Positions 1 through 11,400 of a stretch of 64,000 bases of DNA are shown one piece after another. The notes under the pieces were generated by a model. It had not been told where the DNA came from. It saw only the letters and a list, made by a program, of their open reading frames with translations, and made no database searches. The stretch is from assembly GCA_017937925.1 (NCBI GenBank), contig JAGBCQ010000012.1, positions 275,939 to 339,938 of the forward strand, written 5' to 3'. Origin of the DNA: Paraprevotella sp. GTDB taxonomy: Bacteria; Bacteroidota; Bacteroidia; Bacteroidales; Bacteroidaceae. The stretch's first letter is position 1. Every line of letters starts with the position of its first letter. The translations under genes and the position numbers were made by a program.

Positions 1-1217
1 AACTTTGTACCGATGCCGTCAATGATGGCAGAGCCTCTATTCAATTCGTTAAACACCAAACCTTTATCTTCCTCTTTTCCTAAAGCATAAGTAATGGTTT
101 GCGAAACCAATGTACCGACTCCTGTTTGAGGTACCAAATTCGGCATGTGACAATACAAATAACCGTATGCATTGTCGTCGGGAGCGACTCGAACCGTCAA
201 AGGTTTTTCAAACAAGGGGTATTCATTCCCATCGTAAGTAATCGTACCTTGCAATGTTCCGACTTCTGTCAGAGTTTCACCACGTTCTGTGACTGTAAAC
301 ACCCCTTCATCAAAATTCAACCGTCCTTTTCCTTTTGGTTCATCAAATGGGATATAACTCCATTCTACCTCCCCATAGGAACACGTTGTCGGTAGGCGTA
401 ATTCATTATGTATAAAGGTAGCGGCCTGAGACAAAATCAAATCCTCACGGTCTATCCTGAGCGCATTGGCAATATCCATCACCAATGATTGTGATTGGGG
501 ACGCGCCTCGTAAAGGGCTGTTACTTGTTCAGCCGTTAAAGCACTATCGTAAACCTTAAAGTTATCCATCAGCGTGTTAATCATATAAGCATCGCCACTG
601 AACGGAGAACGTCCTAAATAATTACCGGTAAGCGTTGCTGCAAAATCAGAGGGTTTCAATGTTAGCGATGCCGTTCCTTTTGCCACTCCATCCAAATAGA
701 ATGTTGCGACACCGGAGGCTTGTGTCACCGTGATAGTATGCCATTCATCAGTAATCAGTCCACTTCCGGAACGAACACTTTGGGCTGTTCCGTCTTTTAT
801 TTCATAATACCAATTAGCATTCCCGGCTGCATTGACCATACCTAAATACGTGCCTGTACCATTGGTAAAAGCCCATGCCCATGAGAACCGGTTGAGGGCA
901 TTGACAGCATCAACGCAAAGATCTATACTTATAGTATAATCTCCTGTCAAACGACTCAAAACGCCACTGCCTACACTCGTACCTAATTCCAGATAACCAT
1001 TTTTATTACCGGTGGACAACACACGATTACCGTCATCGGTAGGCAACACCATCGCATTGTTGTGCAAAGTATAAGGATAGTTTCCACTTTCATCAACCGC
1101 CTCTGTCTGTTCGAACGTATATGATAAAATAGGGGTCACTTCTTGCGCCTTTGCGACAATAGATAATGATGAAATAACAAGGGCAACGAGGCCCATCATC
1201 CAATTTTTGTTTTTCAT
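1..1217 (-). CDS. Secreted LamG-domain enzyme, probable GH43 glycosidase (3' part outside window)
   Basis: Only the first 405 codons are inside the window; the gene runs off the left edge. The start ATG at 1215-1217 opens a clear signal peptide (MKNKNWMMGLVALVISSLSI, then VAKAQ). Residues about 30-225 look like a LamG/concanavalin-type sheet domain (YTFEQTEAVDESG, WHTITVTQ, LYEAR). About 240-345 resembles an atrophied Ig-like domain as found before GH43 catalytic domains in gut Bacteroidales. The last residues (AYGYLYCHM, ITYALGKEEDKGLVFNELN) look like the first blades of a GH43-like five-bladed propeller. An outer-membrane or periplasmic arabinan/xylan-degrading enzyme is inferred. The catalytic residues lie outside the window, so the GH43 call rests on architecture. 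A TAAATTTG promoter box lies at 1253-1260 on the same strand. Confidence 0.6.
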   Translation of the reverse strand, partial: MKNKNWMMGLVALVISSLSIVAKAQEVTPILSYTFEQTEAVDESGNYPYTLHNNAMVLPTDDGNRVLSTGNKNGYLELGTSVGSGVLSRLTGDYTISIDLCVDAVNALNRFSWAWAFTNGTGTYLGMVNAAGNANWYYEIKDGTAQSVRSGSGLITDEWHTITVTQASGVATFYLDGVAKGTASLTLKPSDFAATLTGNYLGRSPFSGDAYMINTLMDNFKVYDSALTAEQVTALYEARPQSQSLVMDIANALRIDREDLILSQAATFIHNELRLPTTCSYGEVEWSYIPFDEPKGKGRLNFDEGVFTVTERGETLTEVGTLQGTITYDGNEYPLFEKPLTVRVAPDDNAYGYLYCHMPNLVPQTGVGTLVSQTITYALGKEEDKGLVFNELNRGSAIIDGIGTK

Positions 1218-1252
1218 TTTGCGTCTGATTTAAGTTTGTTCATTTTACGGCA

Positions 1253-1260
1253 CAAATTTA
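1253..1260 (-). promoter_or_regulatory. Bacteroidetes -7 box for the LamG/GH43-like gene
   Basis: The minus strand reads TAAATTTG, a perfect match to the Bacteroidales TAnnTTTG -7 element, 35 bp upstream of the start codon. No convincing -33 TTTG was seen. Confidence 0.5.
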
Positions 1261-1352
1261 AAAGAATGATGCATGAATCGCAAATAAGGAAGTACAAAAT
1301 TGCCATTCTCAACCTTTTTTTGTTCCTTTGCCTTATAATCATATCATAACCT

Positions 1353-1892
1353 ATGAGAAAACAACTTAGACTATTAGGAGTAATGTGCATCACTGCACTT
1401 TTGTGTTATGCCTGTGGCAACAAGCAGACGGAACAAGCGAGCGGATACAGTCAGTTTGAAAAACCGGACACTACAAGTAGTGTTCAACGCATGAAAGACT
1501 ATCACTACAGCGCGACAATCGAAAATGGTAGCGAACAATACACTTATGACATCACACGTAAGGTGGACGACACGCAACCTACAATAATGACTGACGAAAA
1601 AATCGTCTATGCGGATAATTATATCAATTTGAAAGTGAAGAAAGGTGAGACAGACATCCTAAACAAGACTTTTACCAAAGCTTTGTTCAAGTCATATCTT
1701 GACCAAGAGTTTTATGATATGTCTATCCTTGAAGGTATGGCGTTCAACAAAACGGAAGAGAAGAACTTATGCTTTGTGGCAAGTGTCAGCCATCCGGACA
1801 CCGACCTTTTCGTGTTGTTCTCCATCAAAATAGCTCCCGACGGTTCCTATGTCATCGACGAAGAGGACAACCTTGAAATGAATGAAGATTAA
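1353..1892 (+). CDS. Small Bacteroidales lipoprotein of unknown function (possibly DUF4738-like)
   Basis: The 179-aa protein starts with a lipoprotein signal (MRKQLRLLGVMCITALLCYAC) in which LCYAC is a good lipobox, with Cys21 as the likely lipidated residue. The mature part is acidic, has no membrane segment, and contains a patterned beta-rich stretch (YTYDITRKVDD, IVYADNYINLKV) ending in IAPDGSYVIDEEDN. I recall similar Bacteroides/Prevotella proteins annotated as DUF4738, but this is memory rather than a search result. A TTCCTTTG box at 1323-1330 with TTG 21 bp upstream could be its promoter. It converges on luxS with a shared terminator between them. The biological role is unknown. Confidence 0.75.
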   Translation: MRKQLRLLGVMCITALLCYACGNKQTEQASGYSQFEKPDTTSSVQRMKDYHYSATIENGSEQYTYDITRKVDDTQPTIMTDEKIVYADNYINLKVKKGETDILNKTFTKALFKSYLDQEFYDMSILEGMAFNKTEEKNLCFVASVSHPDTDLFVLFSIKIAPDGSYVIDEEDNLEMNED

Positions 1893-1896
1893 AAAA

Positions 1897-1929
1897 AAGA
1901 ACCGCAAGTCACACAAACTTACGGTTCTT
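1897..1929. terminator. Bidirectional terminator between the lipoprotein gene and luxS
   Basis: AAGAACCGCAAGT and ACTTACGGTTCTT form a 13-bp stem with one mismatch and a 7-nt loop. It is flanked by an A-run on one side and a T-run on the other, so it can stop transcription from both convergent genes. Confidence 0.85.
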
Positions 1930-1949
1930 CTTTTTATCGTTACCATCTA

Positions 1950-2429
1950 TCAGGCGGGATATACCAAATTACATTCTTCCATACATTCCAATACCTCATG
2001 CAGATATTTTGCTGCTTCCCACTTTGCCATAGGCAAATCCTGTAATAGGTAATTGCCACAATCGCGTGCCGTCGCTCCGGGTATCTCTCCCTCATAGTCA
2101 GCGATAAAACGGTAAGTTTCTTTCATCAACTCCACAACATCCGCAGAGGTCAAGTCACCTTTCAATAACAGATAATTACCAGTAAGACATCCCATCGGTC
2201 CCCAATACACAACCTTGTCAGCCCATGTGGGATGGTTGCGTAGGAAAGTAGCCGCCAAATGCTCAATAGTATGTAACGCTCCCTGTCCCAACGCCGGTTC
2301 TCTGTTAGGTTCCTTCATACGAACATCAAATGTCGTCACTACGTCGCCACCAACTTCGTCCTTGCGAGAAACAAATATACCACGTGACAAACGGGTATGG
2401 TCTATCGTAAAACTTGCAATCTTCTTCAT
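1950..2429 (-). CDS. luxS: S-ribosylhomocysteine lyase LuxS
   Basis: LuxS cleaves S-ribosylhomocysteine to homocysteine and DPD, the precursor of autoinducer-2. The 159-aa length is typical. The metal site is visible as HTIEH (His53, Glu56, His57) together with Cys124 in ARDCGNY. GPMGC supplies the conserved active-site Cys81. The gene lies 19 bp downstream of mtnN on the same strand, so the two form the activated-methyl-cycle pair in which the nucleosidase product is the LuxS substrate. The cytoplasmic enzyme's function is certain; whether AI-2 signals here is not shown by the sequence. Confidence 0.98.
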   Translation of the reverse strand: MKKIASFTIDHTRLSRGIFVSRKDEVGGDVVTTFDVRMKEPNREPALGQGALHTIEHLAATFLRNHPTWADKVVYWGPMGCLTGNYLLLKGDLTSADVVELMKETYRFIADYEGEIPGATARDCGNYLLQDLPMAKWEAAKYLHEVLECMEECNLVYPA

Positions 2430-2448
2430 ACGTCCAACTTTTATTTCA

Positions 2449-3144
2449 TTATAACTTTTCGGGCAAACTTTCCAGGAACGTGCGGACTACTCCGAAAGAG
2501 CGGTCGGCCATAGTCTCCCAGAAGTTTTCGTACTGTTGCCAATGCTCATCGGCTCCGGGTGTATCGCTGATGATACGGAAACTGATAAAGGGCACGTCAT
2601 AGATATGACACACTTGTGCAATAGCACCGGACTCCATATCAACCGCCAATCCTTGTGGAAACTTGCCTTTTATCTCGTCTAATTCAGTACGATCGGTAAT
2701 AAACTTATCACCACTGCAAATCAATCCCGCATGGATGCGCGTTTCTGTTTGCAAACTGCCTGCTAACGCACATAGCTCCTCACTACATTCAAACATCGGT
2801 GGCATACCTTGAACCTGTCCATAGGCATTGCCCATGCCACACCACACGTCATGATAGACCACTTGTGAGGAAGCAACAACTTCCATAACACCCACAGACG
2901 TATCTATCCCGCCTGCCACACCGGAACTGATGATTACATCCGGTTGCAACCGACTAATCATGCGCACCGCTCCCACTGCTGCATTCACTTTGCCAATGCC
3001 GCACTCCATGATATACATGATATTCTCTCCCAACCGGCCTACGGTATATTCCAACTGACCGTCACTTTCGGTACGCAAGTCGGAAAGGAGACGTGAAAGT
3101 TGCTCACGCTCCGAACTCATGGCAGCTATAATTCCTATTTTCAT
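2449..3144 (-). CDS. mtnN: 5'-methylthioadenosine/S-adenosylhomocysteine nucleosidase
   Basis: This enzyme removes adenine from SAH and MTA, detoxifying products of methylation and polyamine synthesis. The 231-aa sequence has the family's landmarks: MKIGIIAAM at the start, [10 protein letters not shown], the SGVAGG phosphate loop, [13 protein letters not shown] with the catalytic Glu region, and [11 protein letters not shown]. It is the first gene of the mtnN-luxS operon, with a TATCTTTG promoter box 23 bp before the start codon. MTA removal also links it to the carboxynorspermidine dehydrogenase encoded at 60 kb, although the two loci are far apart. Confidence 0.97.
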   Translation of the reverse strand: MKIGIIAAMSSEREQLSRLLSDLRTESDGQLEYTVGRLGENIMYIMECGIGKVNAAVGAVRMISRLQPDVIISSGVAGGIDTSVGVMEVVASSQVVYHDVWCGMGNAYGQVQGMPPMFECSEELCALAGSLQTETRIHAGLICSGDKFITDRTELDEIKGKFPQGLAVDMESGAIAQVCHIYDVPFISFRIISDTPGADEHWQQYENFWETMADRSFGVVRTFLESLPEKL

Positions 3145-3166
3145 TTTTACTGATTGTTTTCACACA

Positions 3167-3174
3167 CAAAGATA
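3167..3174 (-). promoter_or_regulatory. -7 box of the mtnN-luxS operon
   Basis: The minus strand reads TATCTTTG, an exact TAnnTTTG match 23 bp upstream of the mtnN ATG. The remaining intergenic DNA up to 3388 holds no other gene that I can see. Confidence 0.55.
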
Positions 3175-3297
3175 AACGTTTTCTTTCATTTAACGATATT
3201 TTCTATGGTAAAAGGAGGATGATTCATCTGCATCATGTGTAGTAACAGTGCCTCTTTAGAGTTAAACAATCTTAAACATCCTTAATTACCCCCCGAA

Positions 3298-3329
3298 TTG
3301 TGTTAAAGATTTTTAATATGCTATCTTTA
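3298..3329 (+). promoter_or_regulatory. Probable promoter of the surface-protein operon
   Basis: TATCTTTA (3322-3329) matches seven of eight positions of the Bacteroidales -7 box and is preceded by TTG at 3298-3300. It leaves a leader of about 55 nt before the ATG at 3389. Confidence 0.4.
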
Positions 3330-3388
3330 CCAACAACTATTGCTTTGCAATAGAGTGACGAGATACAAACAATTAAAACCATATAGAT

Positions 3389-6300
3389 ATGAAACAAAAA
3401 TTAAGACTTTGCCATTGGGTGATTCTATCCGTTGGGATGTGGTTTTGGATGGGAATACAAGCCAAAGCACAAGAATCTACATTCGTTTTCGAAGCCACCA
3501 ATGCAGGTGATTTTGCAGTTGCCCATTCGGGTACGGATTTCAGTACATACGAGCAGACAACGCTCAAGGTTACCGGTCCGCTCAACGGCGATGACATCAA
3601 CCGTATAAGGAATGCGGTAAGCACTCACTTTACGGAATTGGACCTCGGCGAGGCGAAGATTACGTCCGAAGGACAGTATACCGGCAACAACAACACTTAC
3701 GAAATGCAGGAAGACACTATCGGACAATATATGTTTTCGCGCCTTGCGAATTTGAACCACATTGTTTTTCCTGCAGGGCTCAAGTGCATTGGCAATTATG
3801 CTTTCTATTGTCCTTCCTCTCCTAGTTGTCTGTTGTCGGTTGAATTGCCGGCTTCTGTCAGATCCATCGGACAGATGGCATTCAGTTACAACCGCTTGAC
3901 AGAAGGTGTGACCTTGAACGAAGGATTGGAAAAAATAGGATCTAGTGCTTTCGCTTATTCCACATTGAAGTCTATCGAAATCCCCGGCAGTGTCACTTCT
4001 GCAGACGGAGCATTAAACTCAGCAAGTTCCCTTTCTGCCGTCACAATAGGTATGAAGAAGGTGCCGGGAAATCTAATTTCAAGCAGTGTATCATCCGGTG
4101 GTTCTGTCGTTACGGCGATATTTACCGAGGGAGTGGAAGAAATCGGCGACGAACTGTTCTATAAAAGTTCTGCAAATTACAACCCTCTCAGCAGTGTCAC
4201 TTTCCCATCGACGCTTAAGAAAATCGGTTCCAAAGCATTCAGCCACGCAGGTAAGTTGACCAACATCGTGCTGCCGGCTTCATTGGACACCATCGGGGCC
4301 GGAGCTTTTGAATATTGCCAATTTGCGGAGCTACAACTTCCTTCCGGTTTAAAATACATCGGAGAAGAAGCATTCAGTAACAGTGCACTTACCCATATAA
4401 CCATTCCCGACTCTGTGGAATACATTGGGGAAAGAGCTTGGTATTATTGTAGAAATCTGACTACTATCACATTGTCTAAATCTCTTGAAAATATACCATC
4501 TCAACTTTTTTATAACTGTAGCAATCTGACTACTGTGAATTTGGGTGAACTCACCCAACTGGAATCCATTGGTGCATACGCCTTTTATAATTGTACTGCC
4601 CTTACAGGCATAGAGTTACCGAGCAACCTGTCTTCCATCCAATCAAATGCATTCTATAATTGCAGCAACATCACTTCTATTGTCATACCAGATGGAGTGA
4701 CATTGTTAGGGGATGGCGCATTCGGCCATTGCAGCAGCATGGAACAAGTAACTTTGCCTTCTGCTTTGAACAGCATCAGCAATAACACGTTTTATTATTG
4801 TTCCAAACTTTCGTCCATCAATCTGCCTGAAAACCTTACTTCAATAGGGAGCAGCGCATTCAGTAACACAGCCCTGACTTCTGTTGACATTCCGGACAAT
4901 GTCACAACTATAGGCAACAGCGCATTCGCAAGTTGCAGCAAATTGAATAGTGTAAACCTTCCTGCCGGATTACAAGAAATATTGGCAAGTACATTCAAAG
5001 GTTGTTCCTCGCTGTCTGCCATAGAGATACCGGCTTCGGTGACAAGTATCGGCAACCAAGCATTTCAAAATTGCGACAAATTGTTACCCACCTTTGCTTC
5101 TGGTTCACAACTCCGGTCCATTGGCTACAACGCTTTTTATAATTGCTACACAATGACCGGCATTGCCCTCCCGAATACGGTGGAGGAAATCGGCTCAAGT
5201 GCTTTTTCGGCTTGTAATGCACTGAAGACCGCCAATCTGCCAACTTCTTTGAAAGCAATACCGGAAGGGATGTTCTCCAGTTGCAGCCAACTAAGCAACA
5301 TAACTATCCCTGCATCAGTAAAGTCCTTAGGTGCCAATGCGTTTAATGGTTGTAGCACTATCACAGAAATGGCAATACCGGAAGGTATCACCGCTTTACC
5401 TGATGGATTCTTCAAAAACTGTTACAAATTATCAAGTGTCACCCTGCCTTCCACACTCACCTCTATTGGTAATAGTACATTCATGGGTTGTACAGCATTG
5501 GAGACAATTGATTTGCCTGACAACCTGACAACGATAGGTGACAATGCTTTCAGAGGTTGTAGCATGTTGCATGAATTAGAATTATCAAACAATATAACAT
5601 CAATAGGTAATAGTGCGTTCAGAAATTGTAGTGCATTGGTCAGCATCATCCTTTCCGAAGGCTGGACCAGTATACCCAACGAATTGTTCTATGGTTGTAC
5701 ATCACTGCAACACGTGACTTTGCCGAATGGAATTACCGCATTACCGGCATATCTGTTCTATGGTTGTACATCCTTGCAGTCAGTTGACATGCGTGATGGC
5801 ATTATCTCCTTCGGTTCATACTGTTTCAGCGGATGTACTTCGTTAAGGGATTTTGACCTCCCTTCATCATTGAAGACCATCAATGATAACGTTTTCCAGA
5901 ATTGTGCTACACTAACCCGTATGAACATACCGGAGGGAGCAACCAACATCGGCAAATATGCTTTTGAAGGTTGTATCAATTTGACGAGTGCCACTTTACC
6001 GTCAACACTCACATCGGTAGGCACTTATGCGTTCTCTGAATGCAGTTCTTTGACAAACGCACAACTACCGGAGAGTATTAAGATTATACCAAGCCACCTT
6101 TTCTCTAATTGTAAAGCACTGAAAACAGTCACTGCAGCAAGTGATTTAACGGGAGTCGGTTCTTACGCATTCTATAATTGTGCTGAGCTTGAGTCCTTCA
6201 ACATCCCTGCTACCGTAACAAATATTGAGGGGCATGCATTCTATGGATGTAGTTCAATATATGGATTAGATCTTCCTGTGGCTTTGACTAATCTTGGTCA

Positions 6301-8422
6301 AGGCGCATTCTATGGCTGCGCAAAGTTGGATAGTCTGACCATACCTCAGGGTATCACCTCTGTACCTTCATCGCTATGCCAAAATTGTTCATCCATGGTA
6401 TACGTCGGATTCGCATCAGAAGTGACGGAAATAAACAGCAAGGCTTTTTCGGGTTGTATTTCATTGAAGGATATTGAATTGACGGAGGGACTGAAGACCA
6501 TTGCATACGATGCCTTCAGATACACAGCACTCAGCGACGTAAAATTGCCATCAACAGTAACAAGTCTTTCATCCAATTCATTTGGAGACTGCGACAACAT
6601 CATAACTTTCAGAGTCAACGAGGGATGTACGTCCATCTGTACAACAGGTTCACCTTCAGCATGGAATGGATGCGACAACCTGACGGTACTTTATCTGCCT
6701 TCCACCGTGACAAACATGTATTACGCCACATTCACTGACATTCCTAATATCAAGGAAGTACACATCAAGGCGACAACTCCGCCGTCGCCTGCAGTGGGTA
6801 GTTATAATTTCGGAAAATCAGGTTGTACCTTGTATGTTCCGGAAGGCTGTGCTGCAACCTATAAGGCACACAACTACTGGAATAACCGTTGGGATGCCAT
6901 TGTAGAAGAGGCGTATGGACTGGCTTCCATCTCGGACGAAGAATGGAACATTCTGAAACAACTCCCTACCCTCACCGGTGGCGAGAACTGGACAAGAAAA
7001 TGGGCGTTGGGTGCTACGAAAGCAGAAACAGAACTGCCCGAGGGAGTGACCGTCAGCAACGGACACGTAGTGAGCCTCAGCCTCTGTGGTAACAACCTCA
7101 CGGGACGCATACCGTACGTTGTCTTCGGTATGCCTTATTTAAGAAGTCTTGACTTGTCGGGCAACCGACTCAGCGGTGACATTGGCGCTGACGATCCTAC
7201 ACAAATCGTTATTTGCGACTCAGTACGCATGCTGGACATTTCGAGCAACCAACTCACAGGCGACCTTTACGATGTGATGACATTTGCTCCGAATCTGACC
7301 ATGTTGTATGCCAACAAGAACAAGATACGCGACATCAGTCAGCCATTACCTGTTTACACTCTTGAATACTATGGTCAGGACTTGACCGATAGTTATACGG
7401 TGAACTACTCAGAGTTCTTCAACCTGAAAGGAGATGCTCAGACTGCTGTGCCTACTATCCTTACCTACAACAACAAACAGAACAGTACCGAGTCTGAGAA
7501 TATAGACGGCTACAACACTTACATGTATGTTTATTTGTCGGATGTTGGTATCAAGACATCCGGAAACAACTGGTATATGACGTTGAACCAAAGACTGACA
7601 AGCAACAGCACTACGAGTTATTACTCTTACGAATCATGGTGTGATGGGTGGTATACCTATCCGTCGGGTACAACCATGCCTGCCGGTATAGGAAGTTCTT
7701 ATTGGGACGAACGTCACAAATTCAATATCGTGATGGACTATGCCATGGGGGATGTAAACTTTGATACTCAGGTGGACGTGTCGGACATGCAGAGGACACT
7801 GAACACCGCACTGGACGAAACTTATTACAGCAGATATTCTCCTTTCAACTTCTATGCAGCAAACATTATCGCGACTGACGCTATCATCAACGTGCAGGAT
7901 GTGGTGGCAAACATCAACCTCATCCTCAACCAAGAAGTGCCGGTTGCCATGAAGCGCAACATGAAGCGCAACAGCGAAGAGGAACAAACGGTTGAAGCAG
8001 CGTTGTATGTGGAGAACGGACAACTGATTTTGAACACATCGCGCCCCATCGCAGCCCTTGATATCTGCCTGACAGACCGCAATGTTAAATGGTCGTCTGC
8101 CATGAACCTGTTCAGCAAGTCTGAACGCAACGGACGCACCATCTTCTACTCTATGTTCGGAGATGAACTGCCTGCCGGTGTAACCGTACTGGCAGAGACC
8201 AACGGACAACTGACCAATGCCATGCTTGTGGACCTTGATGCCAATAAGGTAGCCGTACGTTTGGAAAAGGGAGATCTGAACAGCATTGAGAATCTACCGG
8301 TTGACACGAACCACAACGATGCCATCTACGACCTGCAAGGCCGCCGTTACGACAAGACAATGCGCCGCCATTTGCAACCCGGCATCTACATCATCAATGG
8401 TAAAAAAGTGGCCATTCAATAA
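3389..8422 (+). CDS. BspA-like leucine-rich repeat surface protein with dockerin-like segment
   Basis: The 1677-aa protein begins with a signal peptide ending near IQAKAQE. Residues about 110-1130 are dozens of BspA/LRR_5 repeats of roughly 22-24 aa built on the pattern 'LP..L..IG..AF..C..L'. These are followed by a few plant-type LRRs (LDLSGNRLSGDI) at about 1225-1310. Residues about 1450-1515 (GDVNFDTQVDVSDMQ, then ATDAIINVQDVVANINLIL) read as two calcium-loop helices of a dockerin-like module. The C terminus (IYDLQGRRYDK, then LQPGIYIINGKKV) is the sorting-type tail common in Bacteroidales surface proteins. BspA-type proteins are known to bind host matrix or other bacteria; the ligand here is unknown. 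The next gene begins 43 bp downstream. Confidence 0.9.
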   Translation: MKQKLRLCHWVILSVGMWFWMGIQAKAQESTFVFEATNAGDFAVAHSGTDFSTYEQTTLKVTGPLNGDDINRIRNAVSTHFTELDLGEAKITSEGQYTGNNNTYEMQEDTIGQYMFSRLANLNHIVFPAGLKCIGNYAFYCPSSPSCLLSVELPASVRSIGQMAFSYNRLTEGVTLNEGLEKIGSSAFAYSTLKSIEIPGSVTSADGALNSASSLSAVTIGMKKVPGNLISSSVSSGGSVVTAIFTEGVEEIGDELFYKSSANYNPLSSVTFPSTLKKIGSKAFSHAGKLTNIVLPASLDTIGAGAFEYCQFAELQLPSGLKYIGEEAFSNSALTHITIPDSVEYIGERAWYYCRNLTTITLSKSLENIPSQLFYNCSNLTTVNLGELTQLESIGAYAFYNCTALTGIELPSNLSSIQSNAFYNCSNITSIVIPDGVTLLGDGAFGHCSSMEQVTLPSALNSISNNTFYYCSKLSSINLPENLTSIGSSAFSNTALTSVDIPDNVTTIGNSAFASCSKLNSVNLPAGLQEILASTFKGCSSLSAIEIPASVTSIGNQAFQNCDKLLPTFASGSQLRSIGYNAFYNCYTMTGIALPNTVEEIGSSAFSACNALKTANLPTSLKAIPEGMFSSCSQLSNITIPASVKSLGANAFNGCSTITEMAIPEGITALPDGFFKNCYKLSSVTLPSTLTSIGNSTFMGCTALETIDLPDNLTTIGDNAFRGCSMLHELELSNNITSIGNSAFRNCSALVSIILSEGWTSIPNELFYGCTSLQHVTLPNGITALPAYLFYGCTSLQSVDMRDGIISFGSYCFSGCTSLRDFDLPSSLKTINDNVFQNCATLTRMNIPEGATNIGKYAFEGCINLTSATLPSTLTSVGTYAFSECSSLTNAQLPESIKIIPSHLFSNCKALKTVTAASDLTGVGSYAFYNCAELESFNIPATVTNIEGHAFYGCSSIYGLDLPVALTNLGQGAFYGCAKLDSLTIPQGITSVPSSLCQNCSSMVYVGFASEVTEINSKAFSGCISLKDIELTEGLKTIAYDAFRYTALSDVKLPSTVTSLSSNSFGDCDNIITFRVNEGCTSICTTGSPSAWNGCDNLTVLYLPSTVTNMYYATFTDIPNIKEVHIKATTPPSPAVGSYNFGKSGCTLYVPEGCAATYKAHNYWNNRWDAIVEEAYGLASISDEEWNILKQLPTLTGGENWTRKWALGATKAETELPEGVTVSNGHVVSLSLCGNNLTGRIPYVVFGMPYLRSLDLSGNRLSGDIGADDPTQIVICDSVRMLDISSNQLTGDLYDVMTFAPNLTMLYANKNKIRDISQPLPVYTLEYYGQDLTDSYTVNYSEFFNLKGDAQTAVPTILTYNNKQNSTESENIDGYNTYMYVYLSDVGIKTSGNNWYMTLNQRLTSNSTTSYYSYESWCDGWYTYPSGTTMPAGIGSSYWDERHKFNIVMDYAMGDVNFDTQVDVSDMQRTLNTALDETYYSRYSPFNFYAANIIATDAIINVQDVVANINLILNQEVPVAMKRNMKRNSEEEQTVEAALYVENGQLILNTSRPIAALDICLTDRNVKWSSAMNLFSKSERNGRTIFYSMFGDELPAGVTVLAETNGQLTNAMLVDLDANKVAVRLEKGDLNSIENLPVDTNHNDAIYDLQGRRYDKTMRRHLQPGIYIINGKKVAIQ

Positions 8423-8465
8423 GTGCAGCCCACGATAACTGGAAAATAAAAACAAAACATACGAT

Positions 8466-11400
8466 ATGAAACAGTTCAAATTACTTAGGCTCATGGCAGT
8501 GATGTTGCTGCTGTCCCTAAAAGCAACGGCGCAAGACGTGAACAAGTTCTACCCGGGCAACGTGAGTTGCATGAAGGGGTTGTCCATCGACTTGCCACTC
8601 TACATGGAGAACACGAACCCCAACATCGTGGCACTGCAGTTTGACATTGTCACTCCGCAAGGAGCAACGTTGTCCACTTCAAGTTCAGAAAACAAGGTGG
8701 ATGCCACACGTACAGTGGATCACCGCATCAACATCCGCAAATTGTCAACTTCGGGCGACAATCGCTATCGCCTCATTCTGCTCTCGCCCACCAACAAACC
8801 TTTCAGGGCCAACAAAGGCATATTGGGAACGGTAAAGATGACGATTGCCGACGCAGCGGCATTGGAAGAAGAAGAGACCTATCCGCTTACGGTATCGAGC
8901 GTCATCCTCAGCGACTCGTTGGGTAACAACGTGATGACCGCCTATGAAAACGGCTCTTTGAACATTGGTGCCAACCCCGACTTCGTGGTGGAAAACGTAC
9001 GCCTTACCGGCAATACTACCGTCAATCCGAAGGACTCCATTGCTATTACATGGAGCGTCAGAAACAGCGGTTCGGCAGCCGCCAATGGGGGATTCCGCGA
9101 AAGTGTCCATCTGGTTTCTACCACTACCGGCGAACAAATCAATTTGGGAACGGTGTACCACAACAATGTGATACTCGCAAGTGGAGCAACACATAATGTG
9201 ACGTCAAAATTCCTCGTGCCCCGCATTGTGGGATTGGACGGATTGTTCCGCATCAAGGTGACACTCACCCCCAATAGCGATTCAGGTGAGCGCAAGGAAT
9301 ACCAATCCAACAACACCACCCTCAGCAGCGAGTCCGAGAACTACACGATGAACAAAGTGCTGTACCTCACTCAACGCGATGCCATCACCGAAACTGATGC
9401 CTCCAGCCGTTATGCCTACTATGTGGAGCGAAGCGGTAGTCGCGCAGAGGAAATGACATTCCCCGTCACATTGACAGGAGGTGACTCACGCCTATCACTC
9501 AGTGCCAATGAGATTATCCTCAAGAAAAACAGTTATTCGGAATATGTATACCTCTATGTAGCAGGAAATAATTCTCTTGAGGGGGACGTAAACTTCACCG
9601 TCGGCATACCGGCCACTCATAACTATCAGGCATTGGAACGCCCCGGAAAGCTCATTGACGATGAAATTCCCGATCTGAAAATTGCACCCTCACAAGAATC
9701 AATCACCGAGGGCAGCATCTTCTCTTTTACCGTTACAGCATCTCGCGCTGCAGAGGAAGATGTGACCATCCGATTGGGCAACAATGCCACCACTCGTTTC
9801 GGTATTCCATCGTCTATCATACTGCCGAAAGGAGAATGTTCGGTCGATGTAGAGGTGCAAGCTTACGATGACAATGATGTACAGGAGGAATATACTTACG
9901 TTTTGTTCCATGCATCGGCAGACAACTACGGAAGTGGCGATTGCACCATTGAATTGGTGGACAACGACATGCCGCAGTTGACACTGGACATGACACCCGA
10001 TATCATCAGCGAAAGTGCCGGTCCTCGCGCCATCAGCGCATGTCTGAGACGAGACGTAGCACACTCCGGTTCCAAACTGACGGTGAAAGTCACCACAACC
10101 AATGAAAGCCGCTTGTACAGCAACACCAAGACCATCACCATGAACCCGGGTGTACAAGAAGCGAATTTCTCTTTCGCAGCAGTGGACAATGCCTTGAAGG
10201 ACGGCGACGAAGACATTACCGTTACAGCTACCGTCTATATTTCTTCCTGCCGTTGCTCAGCCAACGGCTCATTGGGAGGTATGGTAATCAAAAACGTAAC
10301 AATTCTAGACAACGATGGTCCTGCCATCACATTGGAAGCTGCCAAGAGCAACATGCTGGAAGGCAGTACAAACAACAAATTCACGGTGAAACGCAACGAC
10401 AGTCCGACAAACAGTCTGACCGTAGCGCTCTCCTCTACCGGCAGCGACCTCGTGTTCCCTTCCACGGTCACCATTCCTGCCGGGCAGACATCGGCTGACT
10501 TCTATGTGGAACTGCAACGCAACAGCATACAGGGAGATTCACGCACCATCACCTTCACAGCCGAAACCAACGGCTACGCCAAAGGTACCTGCTGGGTGAT
10601 GTCGACCGACCAAACCCTGCCTGATGTTTATGCTTACGGCGTGACTGTAAGCGGTGATGTGTACGCCACTCTTGAATCGGACGTATCGCTGACGGTTCGC
10701 AACATCGGTTATGACGTACTGCCGGCCAAGACTCCTGTAGTGCTGACTTGTGGGGCGAACAGAGTCAAGACTGTGCTGTATACAGAAAACGACATCGCCG
10801 CAGGAGACGAAGCCACAGTCAGTGGGAAAATAATCCTTTCCGATGCCGCAGGAACATTCAAATTGAGCGCTACGGTCAATGACGACCGCGGAGTGAAGGA
10901 ACTGAACTATTCGGACAACACATCGGAACAGATTGATTTAGTCGTCAATCCGCTCATCAGCGCCACCAGCGTAAGCACAAACAAAGCTGTATACGCTACC
11001 GGAGAGAAGGTGATCATCACCGGAAAGACAACAGGTATGGTCTTCCGTGAGGCAGACATTGAGGTCTATCTTGTCAATGGCGGCAACAGATATACTGTAA
11101 ACGGAAAGACAGACAGTAACGGTGAATTTGAAGTGGAGTGGGCTCCTGCCGGCAACGTAGCAGGTGTGTTCAGCGTAGGTGCGTGTATGCCAAAAGAGAA
11201 CCTTAAGAAGGAGTACACCAGCATCGGCATCTATGGTTTACGCCGTGCTTCAACAAAATATCTGACTCATGAGTTTAAAGTTTCTGAGGTGAAGGAAGGA
11301 TTCATTGATGTTTACAACCACGGTAATGCTAAACTTACTGACATTACTGTCGAGGCCATCGATATGCCGGACAATATCACTTGCGAATTTGAAGGACTGG